Source: Sipunculus nudus
Taxonomy: Eukaryota; Annelida; Sipuncula; Golfingiida; Sipunculidae
Assembly: GCA_026874595.1 (NCBI GenBank)
Contig: CM049306.1
Location: 45,382,019 to 45,446,018, forward strand
Direction of reading: 5' to 3'
Length of the DNA stretch: 64,000 bases
How positions within the stretch are numbered: position 1 is the stretch's first letter; every line of letters begins with the position of its first letter. The position numbers and the translations under genes are program-made. Below are positions 50,082 through 61,900 of the stretch, piece by piece. The notes beneath the pieces are model-generated. The model did not search any database. It saw only the letters and a list, made by a program, of their open reading frames with translations, and was not told the origin of the DNA.

Positions 50082-53000
50082 ACTTTTACCACACCAGGCA
50101 TTGTCAGGCCAGCCAGGAAATTGGATTTCAGAAAATTGCCTTCATGTTGGCCAACTCATTAATTCATAACTAGACTTGTAGATCTATCAGCGGCTTGCCA
50201 GAATTGATTTTTGCACCATTCATATACTTTTGCGCGTCACCTTTATTGGCAAAAAGTGTCCTAGTGGCCTCTATGCTTTGAGCAGCACTGTCTTCCTCAG
50301 TTTCAGTTGAGATGCAGCTAAAAGACTGTGATGTAATTATATGCTAAGGTATAATCTGTCTTCATGCAGTACTGTTGTAAAACTGCAAGTTCATAAGATG
50401 CCTGGTTTTCCTGCTGGTGGAATTGTTCCCTTTTGCGAGATCTAGGAAATGTATCAGATTTGCCAAACTCATCATGACAATGGGTACCAAGAATAGGTCC
50501 GTTTTAAAAGAGCCCTCTATGCGGGACCCTCAATCCAGCCCTGGCAAATATTTGATCACTTAGTGTCTCAAGTTACATATGGAGGAGATAATTTGAGTAT
50601 CTTTAAAACCTGAGAGGTGTGTGCTTGTTTTCAATCAGAGGGTTCCCTCAGTATTGGCAAGTTCATAAACAGAAGTCTTATATTTCTGCCAATGCTCTCC
50701 AGCTAATGGCAAGAAGATCAGATGCATACAACTCCTTTTTCTGCATCTGAGGTTAAAAAAATTAAAGTGAGTGATTCTGTGAGATTGGAAAAAAAAGTGA
50801 AAGCATCAATGCTGGTACAGGTGTGTCCATTTAGAAAATCTCTGTTTGATAAAAAGGTGAGGCAACAAGATAACATGTAAGCAAGGAAGAAATATTGGAA
50901 ATAATCAAAGCTGGATTTTTTCCAGGCCAAGGTTCCTCTCCACCAGGTATTGGGAGGGAAACTAATAAAAATATGAGGTAATTTATTTGGTTGCAGTTCT
51001 TTTGAGGTATTCCTCTGAAAGCCAAAGGGATAATTAAAAAACTTAAAATAGATTTGTGTGATAGTGCTCGCATTATTTCATTTTAGTTCAGACCTTTACG
51101 ACTTCAGTGTTGGGGTTAAATGGCTGTGTAATATTTTTACGATGGAGGATTAGTTTTTCTGCACAAAATGCATTTTGGAGAGATAGTTTGTCTCAGGAAG
51201 AGTAAGAAGAGAGGTGTGAACTGTCGGGGAAAAATGGACCTTTCCTCCAATGGGAACGTTGTGTTTGTCAATCACTGTGGGTTCATTACCACAGTGCCAG
51301 CTTAAAGGTTTTATTGAAATGGCCTATGCCAGAAGCAGGTGGCCATTAGACCAGGGTGAAGTTTTGTCCCAAGTGTCCAATAAACAAGAGAATGTGATAC
51401 TAGCCTTGTCACCATTCCCTCCTCTCCTTCCACACGGCTCCGGAGCTGCAAGATTTACCATGTTGTCAACTTCTCCCATTTGAAAATAGCGTTTTATCTT
51501 CCATCGTAGCTCACTATCTTAATGCTCCTGTTAACTAGTTGAATTGTTTCTTTCTGCCGTCTTTTGTTTCCTCTGGAGTGTCTCCTTTTAGACCTCCGCT
51601 CCTCCATTGTTTATTCATGTCATGTGGGATGGGTGTTTTTTATGAAAATGAAATACACATTAGCTAATTTGTTTTACAAGAAGTGTGCAGGGAGGACTGT
51701 TACCAAATCTTGTTTCTTCTGTCAGCCAGTTCTTCTTCAAAGTGTGGTTTACCATGAGTAATTACACCCTCCACTTAATAGATGGGTTCGTGAGGACTTG
51801 TTTACAAACTTTGTTTCTTCCTTTTTCTTCCTCTTATTTCCATTTCACTTTACCTTTTGAAATTTTGCCTCCTCACTGGTTAGAATCATTTGGACACTTT
51901 TCCAATTCTCATTTCTCCCATTACCCTATTGTTCTTTACTTATTATTTTCAGATGCAGTTGTTCATTTTTGTTGTAATTATAACCTCAGCTAATGAATTT
52001 GTGAATCTGAGTCAGGTGACTTTATTGAATATGGCACTTTATATATAGAGCAACCGATTAAGGTGTGTTTCATCTTGGAACTTGGCATAATATAGCTTGT
52101 ACTTTTTGAATTGCTGGTGACTGATAATTTTAGCACATGGGCTGCCATTATTATTTTGTATACTAAATATCAAATAATGATTTGAACAAATTTCCAGTAA
52201 TGTAGGTCCCAAGGATGAAGATAAAAATGAGTGAATAAATGGTTGCTAATAATAATAATAGTGATAATGCCATAAATGACTCGTATGTAGGAATGGACAT
52301 CATTTAACTTGTTTACTTGATACACTTGAGAGGGACTCGCTGATCAGAATTGTCAGTTGAAAGGATTGACACATTTTGGAATTCAAATATTAATTTGTTT
52401 ACAAGCATGATCACAAGACAAGGTGTTAGAAACAGAAATCAATCAGTTACATATGTGTAAATCATTTATAACCAGATTTGACACATAATTTGTTCAACAT
52501 ATCAGTTTGTCCATAATCTCATTCATGGAAAAAAGTACTGTATAATTAAGTAGGACTATGAGTTGCTGATGTTTTGATGTTACTCTCAGTTCACCAAACT
52601 ATATGACATTAAGTTTAGTTGTTTGATGAATTGCAAAACTGAGTTACTGCCTTTTGCCCATTTGTGGTGACTAATTCAGCAACCTACAGTCAAAAGCTTG
52701 CGACAAAACTGCATTACATGGACAAAATATGGGACCATAGTACTTAATAATACACCAAAGGCAGTAAACAGCTGAAGGGCTAACAGTTGTGCCACCTGCC
52801 AATTCTTGAGAAGTTTTTATACAAGTAAAATAAATCTAGCTGTCATTGTAAAAACAAAGTTGTAAACTTTGGCTGTGATTAAATTTAGTTACCTTAAAAT
52901 AATATTTCATGATAAAGTTACTGTAAAGCAGTCAGAATATACTAAAGGCATGCAGCTATGAGAGTCGGTAACAGGTCTCACTGTCTGTAAGATGTACTAT

Positions 53001-53202
53001 TACATGTTTATAAAAGGGCCTTCATGAAACATTTCAATTTTAATTTGAAATTTGGACTGGTCCATAGATAGCATATAAAATACTTTTAATATGGCTGAAA
53101 TATGTTTTGTGAGATAAATGACAGTTTGTTCTATTATTATATTTTTTTCTAATATAAATTGAAAACACTTCAAAATATTTATGTCTAAGCCAGTGAGTAT
53201 AT

Positions 53203-53204
<2 letters not shown>
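50082..53204. other. Unassigned intron sequence
   Basis: No exon, RNA gene or clear repeat was recognised. A short AAT microsatellite lies near 52245-52260. Confidence 0.4.

Positions 53205-53258
<54 letters not shown>
53205..53258 (+). repeat. Compound microsatellite (CT)n(AT)n
   Basis: CT repeats at 53205-53236 pass directly into AT repeats at 53237-53258 with no interruption. Confidence 0.97.
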
Positions 53259-56200
53259 GTGATTTAAATACCAAAAACAGTTTGCAGACCCTAATTTGAA
53301 ATCAGAAAGATAATATGTATTAATGTGGACCTGAACAGCTGATTATAAGTCAGGAGTTGTAATAATGCCTTTCCGCCTGTCCCAGAGAGGCAAACATGGG
53401 CACGGAAAGCCATTTTTCATTTTGTACCATTCCATTGGGAAGGTGACTACCTAGATGTTTTCCACATAAGTAGCTGATAAGTACAGGTGTAGTAATTAAC
53501 AGGGACACAAAAACAAAATAATTTACAGGATATTTCATCAACTCCCTATATCCCTTAAATGTTCCTATAAAAATGGTCCATAATTTCCTACACTTTCCGG
53601 CATTGAGGCCTTCATCTCCTATAATTCCTAGACTTTTTTTTCACTACACAGTTGTGTTTCTGATATAACAGTGTTACTATTGAAAACATTCAGTTCTGTT
53701 CATATGTAAGTGTGCATGTAGGATGGCATGTAATATATCAGAATCAGGTTTACACTTAGCGAAGTGTGACTGAAAGTTTGACATCATGGTAGGATACATC
53801 TTTAGCGGAACGACAGTTTCATCTGGGGAATGGTAAACCTGTATTAATACCTTTCCGGTTGAAAGGTGAAAATTGCAAAGTATTATGATCCCTGTATGTA
53901 ATAGGTATATATAGCATTTTCTGCTTCTTATGGCCATAACACTAACATTTGGAGGTCCCATAACCAAGTAATATAGACTGTGATAATATCTGAAAATTTT
54001 ATTAAATTCATTAGTACTTTGTTACTAAATATCAAACTTTTATTAAATATAATATGTTCACAATGTCTATACCAAGTAAACACTTAATAAACTCATTCAT
54101 CAGAGGTTTTGCAAGATACAGGTTTAGTGCCATTTATGTAGTTAGATAGGTCACATATCCAACACACCAACTATTCCCAATTTTTAGGTGTCCAGTTTAA
54201 CAGTATAGCCCGTGCTTGTGACATTTTTAAGGTGGACATTTTGCCATAACCGCCTGAACTTTATGTTTTGAAGGTGGCCAGTTTGTCAGTCATCATGTTT
54301 AATAATACAATATTGCAAGAACCTTTTTCATTAAGGCTGCAGTTGAGCTCATAGTACCATCTAACACATTTTCCTTCCTATTAAACCAAAGGTTTACATG
54401 TTTCCCACCCCACCAATGTCATTAGATGAGTTGAACCATCCTGGTTATTTCCCATGGGTCCTCTTCCCTTTAAATTAACATATCTTCCCCAAGCGCTGTC
54501 ATGGGGATGATCACTCGGTCCCAGGTGTCTCTAGAGGAAGGGGAACTGCTGAGCCAGATGTCTCCCATTTCTACGCAAATCACAATAATACTGTTCATCA
54601 GGTAGGATCAAATTGAAAAAAAAATCTCCATTTGACCCACAACAAGATTTTCAGCAAGTACTTCACAAAAGTAAGAGCCTCAGATAATCAGTTCATCCTG
54701 CACCATCAGGCCAGACTGATATGATTATACAAGAGAGACCCCTGTCCACTGATTGTGTAACTAATCATGGAGCAGGTGCTCTGTCAGGCAATTGGCTCCT
54801 TGAGTGACACTGGGCATGATGGTGGCGGCAAGATCATTATAGGGGAAGCATAGACTGGCCCCCTGGGCTAATACCAGTAATTGTTTATCAATGACCAATT
54901 AAGTATTTGGACACTGGGTACCTTGCCCTGCACCCATTCATGACCTTTTGACATATGGCACAGAACATGAGAATACACTTAAGCTTAATGCCTGTGAAGA
55001 TTAATTATAATTGAATTAGCCTTCAAATACGATACCTTGAGTATGTCCATTTGTGATCTAAAAATGTGTAACCACTGGGAAACACAGACATCTGTGTAAC
55101 CTTATATTAGAGTATTATTTCATATTCTAACAGTTTTGTAGTCAGTACCTTTGATATTATAATAAGGTGAGGTCTGTTTCACAACTGGAAATCAGGGAAC
55201 ATGATTTAGTCAACATCGGAAATAGATAAAAATGGCTGCCTCTGTTTCCTATCAATTTTTTTATGGCTGAGTATCAGAGGCAGCCAGGTGAAACAAAGAA
55301 TACCCATGCCTGATAATAGTTTTCAAGTAGTCCATGGGCAAATAATGGTAGTTCATTCATGAAGCATTACTGTTACAGGAAAAGCACTCGCTTACTGGTA
55401 ATGCAATGTTTACTCAGCACTTGTCGACCTTCCATAGTCCAGTGGTGCTGTGTTAGTCGTTTACTTTCAGTACATAATCCCTTGGACTTCCTCACAGACC
55501 TGTTAATGTGACAGACTTCCCCCAAGGCCATGTGCTTGAGAGCCCATCTTACGGTAAATGGTGAAAAATATTTGAAAAAAATTTACATATAAAATTCTCT
55601 TTCTTTATGGTTTTTAAATATTATTATATTTTAAATATTAAGTGTTCATGATTCCCATGCATCAGTTTCTGTTTAATATTTAATTTGAGCAAAATATTGC
55701 TCCTAATTCTAATGATTATTTTTATCAGTGTGTTTTTAATCATAAATTCCAAATAAAAAATTAGCTGTATCATGACGAGGCTTTGATTTTCTGTAAATTG
55801 AATTTTAACTTAAAAAATATTTAACTGGGCTCAGCTGAGCATAACATGTTGTAGATAATACAAATATCTGAATCAGGTCAGTGAACATACCTGTTTCACA
55901 GAATTAATCACAAGCTCAGTGAAGTTCTTCTAATTTTGTTTTCTTTATGGTTGTGGTTAGTAATATGATCATATCCAGCAAATAATTGATATTTCCCAGT
56001 TGATCCAGAGTGCAGGAAGCACAGTTTTATGTACCATTGTACTGTACCTTATTAACATCATGACAATGAGGAGGACGTCTTGTGGTGTCTGTACGGTAAG
56101 CCATAACAGCCCCAAACCTGGTCCGATGAAGATAATTGGTGCAAGTGCCAAAGAACGGGCTCAGGCTTGACAGTTCAGTATCCCATATGCTGACTACACA

Positions 56201-57389
56201 TCAGGCCAGTCTCCACAAACATTTGGATAAACAGTTTGTCAATTTGTTCTGCTGCGCAAATTGATGCCGGTGTGATCAGGGGTGGTGGGGACAATTATCT
56301 TTGTTTGGGCGGTCTGCCGGCCAGATCAATGGAACGTATGTGGAACACAACGCATCAATTGATTTTAATAACAATTGGCTAATGACAAAGTTTTATAGCC
56401 AGTGCACATTGCGTTGGAGCCGGAGATGTCAGGCCACCGAGCCAATCATTGTTTCGTCAGCACTTCGAGCTATTGATGGACATTGGGGCTGCTGAGTTCA
56501 ATGTTTAATAATTCATACTTTTGCCTGGTTCACAGTGAGAGCGAGAGTGACTCCGAGGACTGGGTATCGCCGGAGCTTACGGGCCTCTCACACACACACA
56601 TTGTGTTGCCCTATACACAGACAAGCTGGATCTCCTGTTGAGTAATAATGTATCTCCTGCTTATGGAATAAACAGTGTTCCAGTGATAGCAAGGTATGTA
56701 GCCTTTGTATATAGAAACACTAGTATCTTGTCTGGCTGCTTGTGGGTGAGTGCTGCTTGATATTTCCTCTACACAAGTTAACGGGAGAGGACGAACAGGG
56801 TTCCGTTGTTAACGATGGTGGATATTGAAGTTCACTTATCTTTTCTTGAGTATTGTCGGCTACTCTGTGCCCATTAAGGGTTATTGACTCTTGGATTATT
56901 GGGCATGTGATAGTCACTTGGACATACTACGTCCAGTGTGCTTGAGATAGATTTACGATTGATCATGATGTACTTGGTGAGATCGCTGCATCAGGAGTCC
57001 CAGTCACTTGAGGAGACTTCAACATTACCACTGTAAGGGCTGCAAGAACAGTCGGGGCTTTTTGTTGCTTTAGGGCTTGACACTACACTGTTTGGTCAGG
57101 AGTTTTCCGTTTCTAGCAGGGTTTGTGTATGATCTTTGTCCAGGCTGTAGCATTGTCAGCTGGTCCAGTGACGCCATCAGCTCCCTGCTCGAGCCTATGA
57201 GGCCAATTGTCTTGTACAAGAGAAGTCATCCTTCTTGGGCCAATCAAGCCAGTTGCAGGCAGTCTTTCTATTTTTTCCGTGGACCCAATGTAATTTTTCT
57301 TGTCCCATTCCACTCCAACGGAAGTCAGGTCTTCTCATATCAGAGCATAGAGGGACCTAAGCTGCTCTAGTATTATTTGTCGGGAAATG
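53259..57389. other. Unassigned intron sequence with complex island
   Basis: 56160-56700 has mixed composition with CAATTGATTTTAATAACAATT-type AT-core motifs and a short Ser/Glu/Asp-rich frame (56501-56641). 56940-57380 is also complex. No convincing exon was recognised. Confidence 0.4.
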
Positions 57390-57470
57390 AGTTGGGTGGC
57401 TCAGTGCTTCGTTTCAAGGCAGACTGTGTATACTCGTATCCAGTCGCGGTCGGGACCACGGGCCTCTAAA
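57390..57470 (+). repeat. Possible decayed tRNA-derived SINE head
   Basis: GGGTGGCTCAGTGC near 57395 fits an A box (TGGCTCAGTGC). GGTCGGGACC near 57448 is a poor B box at about the right distance. There is no foldable cloverleaf. Confidence 0.25.
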
Positions 57471-57956
57471 TGTGGCCAGTTGTCTTCATTAAACAGAATT
57501 GTTCATCTTTATGGCATATAATGGAGGGCCGATCTCCATTGTGACACATAGCAGGATATTGCCAGTCAGGAAATTGGGCCAGGACAGGTCAGTCGGGTGT
57601 CTGTGACCAGGAAATCTTCAGCCCCTCAAACCCATCATAAGCCCAATCACCATAAAAATCATCTATAAACATGCCATTATTCCCATCATCAGAACCAACT
57701 TTGCAGAGAATACCATATCTTTTTTTTTACGTCCACCATAAGGGGCCTTGTGCCTACCCTGACGGCCGTCTTTACTGTCCTGCTTCAGCCCGCTGCAGCA
57801 GTAACCCTCAGCATGTGGATAACTGTGGGGTTTAGGGACTTACCCGGGAACAGCAGCTTTAAATATAACATGAGATTATAGTAGACCATCAGGAAAAAAA
57901 TAAACCAAATATTAACCAATTAGTACTGGAGCTTTTCCTAATTTTAGCAGTCATAG
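57471..57956. other. Unassigned intron sequence
   Basis: Mixed composition to about 57860, then AT-rich. No gene was recognised. Confidence 0.35.
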
Positions 57957-58420
57957 ATAAAAAATGTCACAATCACATGTGAGTATTCTTAAAATCATAG
58001 GTATTGCCTGATGTTTTTAGTCCAATAAGCAGAATATATTTTGAGTGGCCTTACAAAAGTGGTATAAACTACATATCTTTAATTTAGCAAAAAATGACAA
58101 TCTCATGTTAAAAGTATGAAAAATCACAGGTTTCACTTGATTTAAGTGGTCTTATAAAACACTGAGTGAAGTTTATTGTTAGTGGCCTTAAATTGAGTAT
58201 TATCTGTAGTCAGCAGTCTCAGAGAGTACTGAAGCATTACTGTTTTAACTGGATATCCATATTTTTGCAGTCTTAGAAATAAAATCTCTTGTTAGAATTA
58301 TGAAATCAGGTAACGTTCAATGTTAGTAGTCATAGAAACAGTGAACATAACCTGTTGTTAGTGACCTAAAATGTGAGTATCATCTCCTAGTTTAAGTTAT
58401 ACAAACCACTGAGTATTTTT
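57957..58420 (+). repeat. Degenerate minisatellite (GTTAGTGGCCTTAAA-type)
   Basis: Variants GTGGCCTTACAAAA, GTGGTCTTATAAAACACTGAGT, GTTAGTGGCCTTAAATTGAG, GTTAGTGACCTAAAATGTGAG and AAAATCACAGGT recur. No strict period can be read by eye, so this is an old array at best. Confidence 0.35.
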
Positions 58421-58609
58421 TGCTGTGTATGGTCCTTTATTATGAGTACTTGATGCTAACATTCTCTGAAAGCATTGATCATAACTCTTGACAGTTACAT
58501 AAAATTAGATATTATTAATCTACATTTTGATAGCTTGTGACAGTATGCATAATACCTGAAAAAGAGATTTTCCTTTAATAGAAAAATAGGACTTCCTGGT
58601 TGAGAGACT

Positions 58610-58624
58610 GGGGGGGGGGGGGGG
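58610..58624 (+). repeat. Poly-G tract
   Basis: Uninterrupted run of 15 G, similar to the runs at 6999-7013 and 36471-36481. Confidence 0.95.
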
Positions 58625-58692
58625 CAGTATGCAGAATATACCTGTCAGGTATCCATAGTCATAATGTATAACAGTGGTGTATACCCATAATT

Positions 58693-58945
58693 TGACATAC
58701 AACCTGTGACATCTGAGTTTTAGTGTGTATGCAAAATGGCAGTGCCCATGAACAGTTTCAGGAAACTGGGAGAAATAAACTTGTCAGGGTTCAATGAGGG
58801 CATGTTGATGCAACATAAAAGTCCTCGGAGGAAAGCATCCAGGCAAGAAATCACCAAGAGAGTTTTGTGGAGAGGGGATGTGAATTGCTAAGGATTAGAT
58901 CAGAATAACACTTTTTTGGACCACACCCAATTCCTTAAATTATGT
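58693..58945 (+). repeat. Dispersed repeat, copy 2
   Basis: TTGACATACAACCTGTGACAT, GAGTTTTAGTGTG, AAAATGGCAG, CCCATGA at the 5' side and GAATAACA, T run, CCACACCCAATTCC, TTAAATTAT at the 3' side match the order in 38306-38470. This copy carries about 90 bp more in the middle. Confidence 0.6.
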
Positions 58946-61900
58946 TAGGTTGACCAGATATTCTTTATTTGGAGATAAAAACATAAGGGGAGCCCCTGTT
59001 TGACTTTACTTTTCTTGTGTGATTGGACGAAGGTGTTTGTTGACAAGCCTACCATTCCGCTGTTACAAGTAAATAAGCAAGATGAAAATAGTCCACAGTA
59101 GATGATGGACATATTTCTGTCTGTTATGCAGGTTTGATATACTGACTCAGATTATTTTTGCCTGATGCTGGTATGAATCTTAGGTTGACTTGCACGTATC
59201 TAAATCAGCAACATGATCTTTAACCAACCTGTTCTAGTACAGGCTCTATCAGAAAGAACAGACAGGATATATTGACTATGGGAGGACGGACTCCTTACAA
59301 AAGGCACTAGATATTGTTTCATTTGATATACGTGGATATTATATTTGTGTTTGGACCAGAGAGGTTTTCTTTGTAGAAGGACGGATGAAAACAGATATTG
59401 TGATAGTTTCCACTTTGAACACAGATCTCCGGGTCCAGCTGAATCTTTATGAGGTCATATTGTACTGCCTACATCAGAAAAGCATTTCAGGTATTGAATT
59501 TACTGGTAGCAGCACTATAAGCTGGTGGGTTCCAACTTGTGTTTTAATATTCATGGAAGGAATCTCCGAGAGCACAATACCTCTGTTTGGGCAACGCTGC
59601 CTCATTTTGAAATCCTGGCATATAATTGACAGGTACCCCGCTGGAGTCTGGCTAGCCACTCCCTAGGCAGGTCTAGTTAAATATGATAAGGTTCTCGAGC
59701 TTCCTGCACTGCTTGTGAGCCGTTAGGTACCATTTTCATGTCTTAGAGTAAATAATGAAGGTTTGTCCGACCCCAGAGTGGTCTTTTATTGTACTGCAAA
59801 CCTCTGATAGCGTTTTACTGGCCAGCTGACCTTTAATGGTGTTTTACTGTGCAGCTAACTTTATGTCTTCACAGAACAACCTCGAGTGGGTCAAGATATC
59901 TCTCCTGTGTGTTTACTTTAGCATCTTAGTTTTTTTATACATTTTTCTGTGATAAAACATGAAAATACTGCACACTCCCCCATAATTCCAAATAAAATAA
60001 TTTTAAGAAACTGAACCTAGTTTTAAAAATTAAAATAAAAGAGAACTTAGATTGTTAAAGAATATTGGTTAAAAATTCATTTTCATTTATCTTTTTATCT
60101 TGGATATATAAATGGTATAGGTCTGATATCAGTTTAGTTATCTTCACTAACATATGCCCCTCCTGCAGGATATGTGGTCATTTGTGTAGTGCAAGGTAAT
60201 TTTTCAGGTGACAGGGTCCAACCAGTATTCAGATTACACTGTTGTCATAATATTTTATGCCACTCTTTGACCATATTGTGGAATCTCACCCCATGTTATA
60301 ATAGCTATTCTCATATGAACATGCAGCTGAGAACAAAGACAAACATGAAAACATCTGAAAAAAAGGAGAAAGTGCTCATAATGAAATTAGGGACGGAACA
60401 AAGGGATGGCATTTAATATAATTGGGTAGACCCAGGCAACACAAGTGGAAATAATGCTTGTCACGGCCAGCTGACACATACCACCGGGTTGACTCCATAA
60501 CATATTTACCTGCAGCAAGTTGGTTTTAATGTTGGCCATCTGTTACCTCCGCCCATCGATATCATACCTGCATCCACCACTGTAAACTGTACCACCTCAT
60601 TATGGGTAACATGGTGTTTTGTCAGGGTGTCTCTGAGGTAGTGTACATGTAAAGAGATGAATTGACTATGATTAGCTGTGACTATAATGCTGGTCATAAA
60701 GACAGATGAAATTATTTGATTTAGTCACCTCAGCAGGGCAGATGATCATGGAAGATGGAGATTCTGTGCTTTGACCTTTTTTTAACGATTTCGTGACTTC
60801 AGTAGTTATTAATCCCTCAAACAGAGATTTTAGTACTGGTAATAATCTGTAAAAATTATGTGAGTCTGCCATGACTGAATGTGATATAATATTTAGTATG
60901 TGGCTCTGTGTATTCTCCTATCACCTTGACTGTTAATACAAGGTTACCACTGTATTGTATATGTGTATATGGAGGAGCTTTATTGATAAAACTGAGTAGT
61001 TGCATATTACTGATCAGGTTGGAATAATCAGTAGGAGTATTAGTGAAATATCAGAACACCATGTCATAGATACCACCACTTAGAGAAAGATGTGTTAATA
61101 TGTTTTAAAGCATTAAATCCAACATAATTAGCACTCATACTACCTGTACTACCTGTAAAAAAAGTCCAAGATCGTGAAAATGGACAGAAAATTTTATATT
61201 TTTGATAAATTTCAATCATTTTGGTTTAAACAAATGGCTGCTTTGACAGCAAACAGTAACACCAGAAGAAATTTGATTATGCCAAACAAAGATATTTATA
61301 GTAATCAGATTGATAGAAACAATGTAAATTAAGACCATGTGCATAGTGGGTGACCCTTGATGTTCTGTTTGGATTATTCCTATCTCTCTGTAGAGAAAAC
61401 CTTTAAATAAATATCAACATTTACATATAATGTTCAATCACTTTGCAAATAACAGTCATAATCTGTGTATAAATTAGACACAATTGTACAAGTAGATAAA
61501 ATTCATTAGCATGCTGAAAATTCACCTGATAGTGATAGGTGGTAAACTAGTTCTCAATGTATATAAGATAAACATACTATCAATACAAGAAAACAGTCCA
61601 ATAGTGGGATCAGCCCACCAGTAATCTCCAGTCCTACAAAATAATATCACTTCCATGCTGGGGTCTTCACATTGAGTTTCTTTCTTCCGTTCATTGTCCC
61701 GGGGGCCACCGTAGCATTCTGCTGGGGTTCCTTCTGGCTCCTACATGGATTTGGAGATTCCGCTGTCTGCTGATAATAGGCCGCAGATCAGTACACAAGA
61801 TAACATCCCTATAACAGATGAATACCTTTAATATGGTAGCCAGTGGCTGCTCATGTCTGGCGCTTGATGGAGCTTTGGCTGCCCTCCATATAACAAAAAA

